This document shows, one piece after another, positions 22,192 to 34,119 of a DNA stretch of 64,000 bases; within the stretch, counting starts at the first letter, position 1, and each line of letters opens with the position of its first letter. The stretch is from assembly GCA_029948255.1 (NCBI GenBank), contig JALIZF010001873.1, positions 779,001-843,000 on the forward strand, in the 5' to 3' direction. The notes under the pieces were generated by a model. The model was given only the letters and a program-made list of their open reading frames with translations, made no database searches and was not told the origin of the DNA. The position numbers and the translations under genes are program-made. Source of the stretch: Telmatactis stephensoni. Taxonomy: Eukaryota > Cnidaria > Anthozoa > Actiniaria > Isophelliidae.

Positions 22192-25100
22192 ATGAAAATG
22201 GCTGAAACCGACTGGACAGAGTACAAGATGAAATCAGGTCAAGTTATGTTTCTTTACAACAAGACAACTGGTGAACACAAATGGCCTGGCCAATATGCTA
22301 GTGTAAGTGCTTGCTGTTTATGTCAAAATTTTATTTGAATTTGTGTTGATTCTTTGTGCAAAATAATTGTCAAGCATGCAATGTGCCAGGCATTCATGGT
22401 AGAGATGGAGTTGTGACAGTCATTCTTCATGACATGCAGATCAAATGAAGCTGAGATAAAGCTGTGCGAGGAGGCAGCGACAAGAATTTGGCATAAGTCA
22501 TAGAAAGATTCGACTTATGATATAGTTGTCTTTCCTCTGAAGTTTGAAAATGTATGTGTATGTTCAATCATTACAATGAGGAATGCCTGGCACACCTCAC
22601 ATCTCACAGGAACACCTGGTAGACTGTGTACTTCACAATAAATTTGAACTAAGAATCAACGAAGATTCAAAGAAATTTTGACATGCTCCCTTGATTTGTT
22701 TCATTTCCTGCCAATTCCAAAGAATGGTGACCACCTAGAGCATGGCATTTGCAACCCAAAAGTTATAGTACTAATTTTATTCCAGGGCTAATTCCATGTT
22801 TGTGGTAGCAATTGCTATAGATTTTATCTATAATATAAATCATTTATTAATAGCTCTCCTTTCGTGTGAAGGCAAGGGACACTACAAACAGCTTTTAGTT
22901 TATAACCTTTGCCCTGTATGAAGGTCATATGTTGCACACGCTAAAATCTCCCTATTCTATTTCCTGATTAGTGGTGTGAGTAGTTTTACATGTACAGTCC
23001 TCCAAAGCAGGGTAATGTCTGTAATGTGAAGAGATGGGCCTTTTTAGAGAGACTAATTTTCGACCTTCTAATGTAAAGTGCAAACTACAAATTTTCAATG
23101 AAGTTGTAAGTGGTCACATTATTACATTAGGATTGGAAATCAAACTCCAATGTTAACTAATTTTAGTTTGTGTTTGTAATGTTAATTTAGGAACCATTGA
23201 ATTCAGTAGAGCTGGATGGTGATTGGACAGAATATAAATGCAAGTCAGGACAGACTTTGTTTTGGTATAACAAGTCAACTTACGAGCACAAGTGGCCCTT
23301 GTACAACCAAAATGTAAGAAAGCAACGTTGAGTTACTTTTTTTTCGTTAATACTCAAGGTGACTGTCTAGTGGAAGTCTTTTGAATAAGCGCTGCACTGT
23401 GTGAACAAATGCGACGCTTATTCGAGGGCGGGGCTTAATTCATCATTTTGCTCTTAGGTGCGGCGTTTAATACAGGGGGCGGCGCGAAAACGAGTAAATA
23501 CACTATTTTCTTTATTGAACAAACGTGAAATAACCACATATGAGGGAATGTTTATCATACACACTATTGTCGTAACTTTAGGGGCTGAAATCAACTTGGC
23601 TTCGCGGGGGCCGTTTCATGCAAAATCGACTACCGATCACCCTTATCATTTGGACAAAGGGAGAATCCTTTCCCGGATATTTTGTTAATCTTATGTACTT
23701 ATGTTTAAGGATTGTGACACTGGAAAAGTTTCCACGAACCATGTTACCAGCGATAATGTTAGATGTGGTTTTAAGACTGAAGACACTGGACCAGATGGAA
23801 GCATTGGTGCTTGGGTTGGATCACTCACCAAATGTCAACAAAACTACAGCGACCAAGCATCTACAGCAGAAAGTCAAGAGAGAATTGATGAATCTGAGAG
23901 GTCGTTTAATTGCAATTATTGTGAGTTGTCATTTTTCAAACAACGTAATCTTGTTAGACACGAGCGAATTGTTCATGGAGTGCTGATGAAATCTTTACAA
24001 AGTCAGCATTATGCTGCAAGATCTTCATCATCGGCCAACCAAGTATTTGTAAGAGAAAGTTATGAGTTTATTGATGGTATTGATGAGAGGTCGTATAAAT
24101 GCAATTACTGTGAGCTGTCATTTATCAAATCACGTAATTGTGTTAGACACGAGCGAATTGTCCATGCCCGGAAGTCTCACCAATGCCAACATTGTGACAA
24201 GACCTTTTCAACGTCGTTTGACCTCAACGAGCACACAAGGGTTCATGGTGTGGGACAGTACCAATGTCGATATTATAGCAAGATGTTCTCTTCTAAGAGC
24301 AACCACACTACACATGAACAAATTCACAATGAAGAGAAATCTTTTAAGTGTCAATACTGTAGTAAAGTGTTTGCGACTAGACAACAACGCAAATTGCACG
24401 AACGAACTCACACGGGTGAAAAACCTTACAAATGTCGATATTGTAGCAAGATGTTCTCTGGTAAAAGCAACTGTACGGCACATGAACGAATCCACACAGG
24501 TGAAAAACCATACAAGTGTCAATATTGCGACAAGTCGTTTTCTACAAGCACAGGCCGCAAGGGGCATGAAAGAATTCACACAGGCTTTAGACCTTATAAG
24601 TGCCATTACTGCAACAAGTCCTTCAGGGTCAATAGCGGCTGCAAATCACATGAGCGAATTCACACTGGCGAAAAACCTTTTGAATGCCGATATTGTAGAA
24701 AAACGTTTTCGAGTAGACATCATTGCAAAAGACACGAACGCACACACACAGGTGAGAAACCTTACAAATGTAGATATTGCGACAAGATGTTTCCGTCCAG
24801 TGAGTGGCGTTCAATGCATGAACGATCTCATATTGGCGAAAAACCTCACAAGTGCCAGTACTGCAATAAAGGCTTTTGGAAAAGTGGAAATTGCAAAAAT
24901 CATGAACGAATTCACACTGGTTCTAAACCTTTCGATTGTCGATTCTGTAATAAGCCATTTTCTGGAAAAAATAACTGTAAACGACATGAACGGACGCACA
25001 CTGGCGAAAAACCATATAGATGTGGGTATTGCGAGAAGATGTTTTCTGGGAAAGGCGCCTGCAGATTGCATGAACGTCGAATTCACTTAGGCGAAAAACC

Positions 25101-25326
25101 TCACGAATGTCAGTATTGTGGTAAAATGTTTACTAGTAAGTCCGAATGTAGAAATCATGAAACAGTCCATACAAGTGTTAAACCATTCAAGTGCCAATAC
25201 TGCAGTAAAACGTTTTCTGTGAAGGCCAAGTGTGTTATACATGAACGAATTCACACAGGCGAAAACCCATTAAAAGCGTGCAACACTTTTATTGGGACTA
25301 TTTATTACAAAATAGTAACAATTTAA
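22192..25326 (+). CDS. WW-domain / C2H2 zinc-finger protein, at least three exons
   Basis: Predicted exons are 22192-22302, 23191-23313 and 23710-25326, all joined in phase 0, for about 616 residues. Donors GTAAGT and GTAAGA and acceptors TTTAG and TTTAAG fit consensus. Exons 1 and 2 each encode one WW-like domain (DWTEYKMKSGQ...LYN...EHKWP and DWTEYKCKSGQ...WYN...EHKWP), closest in my memory to the PRPF40/TCERG1 type. Exon 3 encodes an acidic linker and 15 C2H2 fingers (about residues 145-600), most joined by H-TGEKP-like linkers, so nucleic-acid binding in the nucleus is expected. Finger 4 has lost its second cysteine (CRYY), and finger 13 has one extra residue between its histidines. WW domains usually bind proline-rich peptides. 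An upstream 5' exon is possible because an acceptor precedes the first ATG. Translation could instead start at 23701 without the WW exons. Confidence 0.82.
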
Positions 25327-26357
25327 CAATAGAATCGGCATAATTTAGCACTGTTTAGTTCTATTCAAGTTATGTTGCACGCTTTTAGTGTTGTTACTTA
25401 AACTGCGGAAAAGATTTTTCTAAAGTTTGCACACAAAAAATTAACGTAGGCGAAAGAAAACATCGACAACAACAACTACAACAACAAACTATCAATGCTG
25501 CAACAAGTCGTGTCATCAAACTAGAGCATATTTTGTAAGCTTGAAAAAGTTAATGCCGGTTCGTGTTGTGCCGTGCCATGTCTAAACGTTTTTTGTCATA
25601 CGAAATATGCTTTGCTGATGTAAAGTACACTAGCAGGGATCCTGACATTGAGAGAAATTATAGGCTATTGATATTTCTCAAAAATAAAATTTCACCAACG
25701 GAAATGGGTGAGTTATCAAAGGGACTACTGGCACCGTCACAATCTTTTCCTGCAACTCGCCTCCCATTGGCGTTGCGAACAAGTTGTAGCGTGAGTAATT
25801 GCGACATTAACTGCGTAGAACTTAATATACTTTTCGCAACCATTGCAGCAACAGACTCGCAACACTTGCAAGATCAGTTACAGAAAAAAAATTACCGCCT
25901 GTAATAGCAGCATCCCACAGAATGAGCTTGAACTGCTGCTATAACCATGTTTCCTTGTTTCCTTCCATATTTTTAATTCTCTGTCCATTTTTAGGGTGAT
26001 TACTATTTGTTTTTTTGTTTTGCTTTTCTTTTTTATAACTTCGTAATTTACCTAGCTGTCTTTTGTGATTCAGTTTCAATTCCATTTTAATTCTTTTGCA
26101 AACGCTCCTAAGAAAATCCATTATTGTCCCAACTTTGTTGGCAGTTGCTAGCTGTTAAAACAGACCCAACACAGTTGTGTTACACTTTGAAAACATAACA
26201 GAAAACAAAGGACACCGTTGGCTCAAAGCGGTGTTCAACCGCGTCCAACATAATGTTGGAGCCAGTGATGTTGGGGGTTCTTTAATAGCATTGTTAGGAG
26301 CGTTTTCTCGGCGGGGCTTTAGACGTATAAAATATTAACTATAAAGATCAGAATGAA
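25327..26357. other. 3' flank of the zinc-finger gene, non-coding
   Basis: Presumed 3' UTR and intergenic DNA. An AATAAA-like phrase lies at about 25683. The 113-codon plus frame at 25563-25904 shows no domain and is not called. Confidence 0.4.
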
Positions 26358-26870
26358 CTATTTCTTGGATTTCGTCATGTTGTTAAATGAAATGTCCTGA
26401 ACGCCTTCTCCGGACCAGATCCGAGGAACGAAAGGCTCTGGCCACAACACGAGTCCGCTGCAAAGTAGAATATCTGCATTCTTTCCATTGATATTTTCAG
26501 ATTTGGTCACCATGCATAGCGGAAAAACCACAAAATTGCTGTTTTCGCAATATCTGTTGTCCAGAATAATTTCTTCTAGAATCAGTTTTGATAAGTAAAA
26601 TTGCTCAGATTGGCCTGAACATTGGTCCAAATTTGAATGAATTGTCAGAATACACCACGTCAATGGGATTTGAGCCGGGGTAAGATTTAGCGTAGATTTA
26701 TTTGGAACTTTGTTTTCTGCCGTTGGTCGCTGACTTGTCGTTGATTGTGCTTCGAATTCGAAGAGCCCTAATCGACTAGCAATTCCAGTTTTACTTAAAG
26801 TCTTCAAAAAGTGATACAGTGACCAGCGGGCACAAGGCTTCTTGCATGTAACATGTACAAATTATTTAGT
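26358..26870 (-). CDS. Hypothetical C-terminal exon of unknown protein
   Basis: An open frame of about 165 codons on the minus strand, open upstream of any ATG and ending in TAA. It reads through KPCARWSLYHFLKTL, then a Ser/Thr-rich linker, then a hydrophobic-alternating region (PLTWCILTIHSN, FVVFPLCMVTKS, ILLCSGLVLWPEPFVPRIW). I recognise no family. A possible acceptor (TACATGCAAG) precedes AAGCCTTGT but has a poor pyrimidine tract. It may be the last exon of the same gene as the exon-like frame at 27070-27363, now separated by a foldback insertion. Confidence 0.35.
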
Positions 26871-26897
26871 GGCAACGAATCAATTTGATTTGGTTTT

Positions 26898-27078
26898 ATT
26901 TAAGAGGCATACCCAGGGGAGGGTTCCAGGGGCTCCGGCCCTCCCCTTTGCAACCAAACTTTTGTACAAATGAGTTTTTAATCGCTGAATAAATAAGTAA
27001 ATACATTCCACGGATCTAGACCCCCCCCCCCCCCCCCCCCCCGCCTGCAAAACTCCTGGGTACGTCCCTGTGTATACA
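26898..27078. mobile_element. Foldback element with poly-C run
   Basis: The left end GCATACCCAGGGGAGG is mirrored by the right end CTCCTGGGTACGTCCCTG. ACCCAGG/CCTGGGT ends followed by C-rich runs are common in hAT-like MITEs. The 22-base C run at 27021-27042 is part of it. It abuts the end of the exon-like frame on its right, so it probably inserted into or beside a gene. Confidence 0.55.
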
Positions 27079-27363
27079 TATAAGAAGGGATGGTTACCAT
27101 GACAAGCAGCATGCCAGCCATGGCAAGAATTGTAACTAGTACTTCCTGAGTCTGCGATACTCTAAAAGCGGTAATCGTTGCTAGGTTACTGAGAATGATG
27201 CCGTTCACAGATGACCTAAGGTAGTGTAAGGTATAGGGCAGACATACGTTTCTGCAGGCATGTTCACCAGTTGTCGATTTCAGAGTTAAGAATTCAAATT
27301 GCTTACATAAAGTGATTCGCCTTTTGAAAGCGTCTTGACTGTTTTCTTTAAAGCCAATTTATA
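27070..27363 (-). pseudogene. Exon-like remnant of a membrane protein
   Basis: The minus strand is open for about 98 codons with no initiating ATG, as expected for an internal exon. It reads from IGFKENSQDAFKRRITL through EHACRNVCLPYTLHYLRSS to two hydrophobic helices (NGIILSNLATITAF and VTILAMAGMLLVMVTIPSY), ending at the foldback element. A candidate acceptor (TTGGCTTTAAAG) is at its 5' edge and another (ACTACCTTAG) lies internally. The helix pair could belong to a transporter or to a diverged GPCR TM1-TM2, as ...MVTIPSYMY resembles VTIPLYFY of the receptor at 34 kb. The family remains open. Confidence 0.4.
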
Positions 27364-28552
27364 AAGTAAGTTATTAATTTAAGTTAATGTGATAACCATG
27401 ACATACACTGGTTGTCAACTGATACGCTGTGACATGTCACGCATTCTCATCAATGGCACGCTTAGTGGCTATTACATAATGTTCACTACACGTGTCTTTC
27501 GGACCTGTCGATCTAGTTACAAGCACGCGTTTGCTTCTCAGATTTCAATGAGTATAAATAGCGCTATCCAGCGGATAAATCCTTATCCAGCGGATAAAAT
27601 CCATACAAAATCTATACAATGGATAACTCTTATCCAGTGGATAACTTTATCCAACCTTCGTACACCGGGCCCAGGACGTTAATCTCTCAACACCTGTTTT
27701 TGTTAAGAGTGCAATTGGCAAGAGAACTCATTTATTGAAATACATAGTTTCTGGATTTTAAAAACCTAATAAGGTACAATTTTGCTTTTTTTCAAATCCA
27801 TATTTTCTTTCTTTTGGTTATTATCATTTTAAATGCATCATTTGCAGAGTCTCGAGTCATAAAAATAAGTCAAAAAGTACCTTACTGTCCAACAGAAGGA
27901 ATCAGCTTGAAATACAATAATCTTTAAATTGTCTGAAGTTTCGATACTTCCTTCGTTTGATTTGATTTTCGATCATGTAAAAAAATAAAGTTTGAATAAA
28001 TCGCTATCAAAAAGATCAATTTTTTAGCCACATTTCTAGAAATCATCGACTGATCATGAAATCCCAAAACGTTGCTTGTTTACGTATTTCACAATACCCT
28101 AGACGTCAATGCTGTTCTCTAAAATCTCCAGATGTTTGATATCTTCATTCTGGCATTTAAAATAACTGTCCAACACAAAGTTTAATTAAATTCGCAGGAT
28201 CTAAAAGATTATCTTGCTTGGATATTTCTTGAATTGAAGACGAAAATCAGTCGTCTAGCTAATTTTACCATAATTCTTTTGAAACTGATCCTTGTACAAA
28301 GAAACCGCCTCCAGCAAAAGTGTAGTTAGTCTAAGGTTCTCAAAAATAATTAAGTTTTTCTAGTGCCCGAACATTGTGCTTTAATTAAGTTTAAATCCGT
28401 GCTTTTAGAGCTTCCAAATCGCCATGGTGATGAATGAAACAAGAATCATTAGTATGAATGTACCGAACATAAAAAATTCAACTTCACCAAAAGAAATAGA
28501 CCAGTTCACATGCAGTTATGTTGCTCAATGTCAGACTCGATTTCGCGTAAGG
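27364..28552. other. Non-coding with TATCCAG-type repeats
   Basis: At 27556-27668 the phrase TATCCAGCGGATAA and variants recur three or more times, ending at a GTACACCGGGCCC phrase. This looks like a MITE end that I associate with coral genomes. The rest is AT-rich with nothing supported. Confidence 0.45.
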
Positions 28553-28700
28553 CCTAGGAGCTGTTTGTATGGAGGCGAGTCAGCCCGGTAAGCTGGCTGA
28601 CTTCTTTTGTTTTCTTTTCCCTGGGGGCAACAGAACAAAAGAAGTCAGCCCGCTTACCGGGCTGGCTTGCCTCCATATAAACAGCGCGCTAGCCCCTAAG
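28553..28700. mobile_element. Short foldback MITE
   Basis: The arms GTTTGTATGGAGGCGAGTCAG...CCGGTAAGC and GCTTACCGGGCTGGCTTGCC...ATATAAAC are inverted copies of about 60 nt. The ends CCTAGGAGCT and AGCCCCTAAG are partly complementary. The loop is short and G-rich. Confidence 0.7.
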
Positions 28701-30331
28701 AAATTCAAAACTTTGAGAAAAATACCGTGTAAATCAAAATTTAAACTATTTGCTTTTTTGTTCATTTAAAACCGCCTCCCTGGTTGATTTGTGTGCAGTT
28801 CTCGCCTTTTCACTGGTCGTTACCAAAACGGCAAAGAATATATAACACGCAGACGAGGCTAACATTGAGCAAGATATAACCGTGAACTGGTCTATTGAGT
28901 TTAAATGGAGTTCAAAATGTTTTAAGAAATACTGATCATGAGAACCGAAATGATTATCAGTAGCAGTGCTAACATAAATGGTAAAATATAAATATAATTA
29001 AACAGGAAACGAGACATTCTATAATTATATCTTCTTTAGCGAAAACAGAATGTGGTTCAGGTTTTGTGAAATCTTGCTGACAAAATTTTGGTATTGGAGG
29101 TAGTGGGTCACCGAAAAACTTTTTGCAACAGTTATAAGTTATTGATTCAATTTGTCAAAGTGATTATTTCACTTGTAAAACTTTGATTTATAAAATGACC
29201 ATGAATATCAAATTACATCAGATGGAATTATAGATGTATGTACTGAAGTAACTTGAAGTAAAACTAATCTGTTTTCCTTGATCTTTTATGTGTGTTGTTC
29301 TAAAAGGCTTGCATTGGGGGAACGTTTTGGACGGTAATTTTTGCTACACTGGAAATACTCTTTTTTGGATGACATTAACCCATTTGATGCACACTGTTTT
29401 CGTGATAATATAAATCCTTTCAGTTTTACATCAGGAAGGACAAACCTAAAATCCAAACAAATATGACCTTTCAGTAGAGTATGTTAGCAGGTGTCGTTAA
29501 ATTTCAAAATAGATTTTGATGACAAAACAAGATTCAAACTAAGTGCTTGTTGTTCAGTTGTATAGTGTGGCTTCAGCATGAATATTTCATTTGTCTGTCT
29601 AGCACTTTATACACTAGGAACTCTTCTTAGTGATTCTTACTTGGGTTGAAATAAGTCGATATTTTTCATGGTTCAACACCACGAAAACTGGTCGTTTTGT
29701 GTTAATTATGCATGGATGTTAGTAAAATTTAAAATTGACATATAGAACTTCTGCTATTTACACCTCCCAAGAAATTATGCGAATTTTGCAGCTTTATGCT
29801 TCCCTTTAAAGATCAACATACAGCGGACCGAGTTAGGAACGAACGTATGGATATCCAGCCAGTCTTCGCCAGTCAATCTAATGCTAAAGATCGTAGAGTG
29901 AAGGAAAAGAAACCACAAATCTTTAACCAACAAAGCGTTGATGCAAGCTATGTTGATTATATTTTTGTTCAAATGTTTTTCTGAGAATATCCTCATTAAA
30001 TACGGTATGTTTAATACTTTTCGGAACCACAAAAAGGTATTTTTGTCAAAAATGAAAAGCAATAATGAATTTTATACTTTCAGACAGTTTATAAATCAAG
30101 GCTCCCACTGACCTTGAAAAGTCAGGGAATTCCCAGGGAATTTTTCAAGGTCGGGGAATTTATCATTGGTCAGGGAAATTGTCAGTTTTGTAGACTGATA
30201 ATCAGTTTTGTAGACTGATATGGATGCAGTAGAAATTGGTCCCGTCCAAATTTGAGTTCAATAATGCGTCAGTGAACAATGTGTGCGAGTTGGTCATTGA
30301 TAAGTCAGTGAACCCTGTGCACATGTCACAT
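28701..30331. other. Non-coding
   Basis: AT-rich. Around 30107-30190 several CAGGGAATT/GGGGAATTT phrases form a short degenerate tandem repeat, probably the edge of a mobile element. No gene is supported. Confidence 0.4.
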
Positions 30332-30662
30332 AGGCCTACTCCGGGCCCTAAAGTCGCACAAAGTCGCCTTAAATCGCTCAAAGTCGCCTTAAATCGCACA
30401 AAGTCGCCTTAAGTCTCGTCAACTTTTTGACCAATTTTTGTTTAAATCGCCATGACTTAAGTATACGCCTCTGGAACCATCGACTCCTAGGCCTACTCCG
30501 GCTCTAAAGTCGCCTTAAGTCGCACAAAGTCGCCTTAAATCGCAAAAGTCACCTTAAGTCCCATCGACTTTTTGGCCAATATTTGCTTAAATCGCCTAAA
30601 GTCGCCCTTAGTCGCCTCAAGTTGCCCAAAGTTACGGCGACTTTAGGGCCCGGAGTAGGCCT
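30332..30662. repeat. Foldback element with internal tandem unit
   Basis: AGGCCTACTCCGGGCCCTAA at the left is mirrored by TTAGGGCCCGGAGTAGGCCT at the right. A third, direct copy (AGGCCTACTCCGGCTCTAAA) begins at about 30491. Between them AAAGTCGCCTTAAATCGCAC-like units repeat many times, so the element is a tandem duplication enclosed by inverted ends. Confidence 0.7.
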
Positions 30663-33251
30663 TCACATGTATGATTAAACAGGGTCCGTACTCTTCCTGG
30701 AAATCCTGGAAAATCCTGGATTTTTATTTTCTTCCTGGAAAGTCCTTGAAAGTTCTGGATTTTTTAATAAATCCTGGAAAGCTCCTGGAAAACAGAAACG
30801 AATTAGTGTGCGTTTACTGTGCATATATGTTTGTGTAAAAGCTCCTTAACTCAGCCAGTAAAAGACGGTATGCAAATGTATTTTGCTTGCGTGAACTAGT
30901 GAAAACCGTCTAGAAAATTCCTGGAAATATCTAAAAATCCTCTGAGTTTTATTGGGCGTACGAACTTTCAAAGACGCTTGTTTGCGCGTTTACTCGGTGG
31001 GCTTTCGACCCTTCCCAGCTGAGCATGCGCTGTATGGACCTGTTTGCTTATCAATGCATATTATGACTCGGTCGCGAGCAAAACATATATGTTTGCATGA
31101 AAACTGTCAGCCTTCTTGATATGAGCTATACACGCAGTGGGGGATATTTTAAACGTGGCCGCTTATACCTGTAAGAGTCATTAATTAGTAAAAGCTTGGC
31201 TAGAAGTGCAAACAATTGACCTGCGAAACATAAATGGTATAAAAATCATTAGCACTTTTATTTTGTCTAATTAGCACTTGTTTGTGCTAGAGCATTTTCC
31301 CCAAATAGAACCTTTTATTTAGATGCTGTTTACATTTTTTTTTCCGGAGGTACAATGTACGCGCAGCCACGTTAATAAGCAATCTCGATCAAGGAAGCAC
31401 TACTGATTATGAGATTCCCCTGTTAATCAGTAGTTTGCTAGTATTTTCCCAGCTTTCGAGATACGCACGTGCGTAAGTGCGTTAGGTAGTGACGTCACTG
31501 GGCGAGTTGTTGTTTTTAGTGTCCTCAGGGTCGGAAAAGAAAACAAAAGAGTTCAAAGAATCTCAGCTCCAGGGACAGCTTCCTTTCATACAGACCCTTG
31601 GGGATCAATTTGCTAGATTCACAGGATATGATATGATATTCCAGCGTGAGATATTTCATATTTCTGAAATTGTAAACCTTCAAAGGTACAAATATAATTA
31701 CTGGACAACATTTGAGTGGCAACCAAAATAGTGCAACGAGCAGCCTCAATTGTTTTTAATGTGTGTTCTCCTCCCCTCAGAAACAATGTTCACCATCATT
31801 TTTCTAATCGAGTTGAGAAGCAATGAACTTAGTAATAAAGTAGTGGCCGCGGTGTATTTTTTTGGAATCCGTGCCATACAGGGCCTGTGGCATGGGGGTT
31901 TTGCTCCTTTCAAAAATCACTAGAGATTTCTCCCCCGGGGAGGACAATTTTGCCGGTGAATTCGTCCTGGGAGACGAATCCTGTCTGTGTGTGTGTGAAG
32001 GGGGAGGCGAATCCCACGAGGTGACACAGCCGTTTTGTCCACTGATGTTTTTTATCGCTCATCAAGGATTGGAATTGCGCAACTCCTGAATTCCCTACGT
32101 CTACATGTCACATGACTTATGTTGCTCTTTGTTAAAAAGCAAACTATTTTGTCGGTAGCTTTTCATGAGCTCTCTGCCACAGTGTCTCCGCATGCAGAAT
32201 CTCGTTCGATAGCTCGAGGCAAACTAAATTGCTCAAAATATACAGCGGCTGCGGGGATTTAGAAAAATAAACTTAAATAAATAAATAAAATGAAAAAGAA
32301 TCCAAAGGAAATGGGTATGATTTGTGTTTGATAGCTGTAGTTTACTTGATAAGATAACCTTTCAGTTCAAGATAGTGGGAAAGTAGACAGTAGAGATATT
32401 CATGGAATAGGATTGGTTAATATGTTTTTCCAAAAGATCACTCAATCGAGATTCTATGATTCGCGTGTCTTGACGGGCGGGATAATGAAACAAAAGAAAT
32501 ATTGTACAAGAGTATGAACAGCTTGCTGAAATTTACTGAGGCAACATTAAAATAGAACTAAGACAGAACGCAACATGAATATATTATCAATGTATATATA
32601 TTGAGGGGTTCCGAAACTCTACAAACAATGTTTCCCTTCTGGAATAATCCTCTTGGAAACGTCGACACGTTTCTTTATTTGAAATGTTTTAATTAAGAAG
32701 GCAGGAAAGAACGTTCACTTCCAATAAAAGCCTTATTTCAAAAAAAGAAAAAAGAAAAAATCTCATTCCAAGAGGACTGTACGTAATGGAAAATGAACAT
32801 TGAATCGAAGCAATTGGATGACGTGTGTTGGAAAAATATTAGGGTGATGCACTAGCGCTTTGTTCCCGTGCTGTTTTCCAGTAGAATACTGTGTTAATAT
32901 AGTACATAATAGATAGTGTTTGCCCTTCTAGAGTAAATGCAACGGAAGCTCCATTAAGAGATACCCTGGAGACAGGATAAAATGTCTTTTGTGTCCCTTT
33001 AGAGAGGCTAACGCAAATGAATGTGAAAATAACATTTGGGGACTCAAAAGTGTCCCTTTAATGGAGCTGTCACCTTAGTAAAGGTTTAGATAATGTGGAA
33101 AGAACTATGGACTCTAAAAAGTACGTTCCCTTGATGGAGGTAGCCCCTTAATAGCGTGCCTCAAAGTAGAGGTTCCACGGACAGTGAAATTCATTGTTCA
33201 TCTAATTCATCCAATTAATGCTCGCGTGATATTCTAATTCTTCATGTTTAG
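30663..33251. other. Non-coding with local repeats
   Basis: At 30690-30795 a CCTGGAAA-rich tandem phrase recurs about seven times. Around 33000-33120 GTCCCTTTA phrases recur. The 80-codon frame at 31489-31731 has no recognised domain. No supported gene. Confidence 0.4.
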
Positions 33252-34119
33252 TTACTTGAGGGAATATGTTACAATTTGCGTCGATCTTTTTCCTTTACTC
33301 GATCTTTTTCCAAACTTTCTCCTTGAACTATAGCGACTAAACATTCTCCGTGAAGAGTTTCTGATTTCCGGAATTCGAAGTGCATAAATTATAGGATTTA
33401 TAAACGAATTCCCAAACTGTAGGAACTTTGCCAGAAAAGTTAAATTTGTCAGAGATTTTTGGCAAGACACGCACAAAGGGATGACAATGTTAAGGACTTC
33501 TGCCGGCATCCAGGCTAGGATAGACAATACAGTGACAATGAAAAGAGTTTGTGCTAATCTTCTTTCTTGCCTTGAGCGTCCTCCATGCGAATGCTCTCGT
33601 ATTGCTGGCGATGCGCGAACTTTCATCCAGATAGTTATATACGAAATGCAGATAAAAATATGGATAACAGACAAAAGGGGTAAAATAAAGTAGAAAAACA
33701 CCGACTTTGTTTGTTTCACTAGTGTTGTAAAACCGGTTGCAACTGCGATGAACCACGTGACCCCAGTAAGAAGATAGAGATAGAGTCTTTTAATCGTACG
33801 GTGCTTAATAGGCCAACATATAGCGTAAACGCGCTCCAGTGATAATGTTAGTAAACCCAATAGGGATTCCACTCCAAAGAGAATGTCAAAGAATATGAAA
33901 GCAGTAGCGAACGGGACCGCGGTCGTTATTGTAAAGCACATAGAAATACAGTGGAATGGTTACTATGCCAACCATCAAGTCTGCAATTGATAAATTTAAG
34001 ATAAGGTAGTAGCGTCGTTTTCGATGGAGTCTGTTGAGGGTTAGTGCAGCGATAACCAATGAGTTCCCTACAATGATCACTAACGCCTCAAATCCAAACA
34101 CGACCAGCCATGTCTTCAT
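33252..34119 (-). pseudogene. Rhodopsin-like GPCR, single exon, frameshifted
   Basis: The first frame runs from ATG at 34119 (MKTWLVVFGF) through TM1 (GNS, N19) and TM2 (LSIADLMVG, D47), then goes out of frame. The second frame carries TM3 (SLERVYAICW), TM4, TM5, a short ICL3, TM6 (AWMP), TM7 (NPIIYALR) and a basic tail. The switch lies between about 33889 and 33944, in the TM2-TM3 loop, and one extra base accounts for it. The rest would give about 288 residues. Like the 9-kb receptor it begins MKT, lacks the TM3 and ECL2 cysteines and has a CxxC pair in ECL3 (CVSC). The break may be a real inactivation, an allele or a sequencing error. A possible 5' UTR acceptor (ATTTTTCAG) lies near 34180. 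Confidence 0.85.

Noticed and set aside
24062..25090. 342-codon second frame over the zinc-finger exon
   Set aside because: Shadow frame caused by the repeated finger codons. The C2H2 frame carries all conserved residues.
31489..31731. 80-codon plus-strand frame
   Set aside because: Some coding-like phrases, but no homology I recognise and no splice support.
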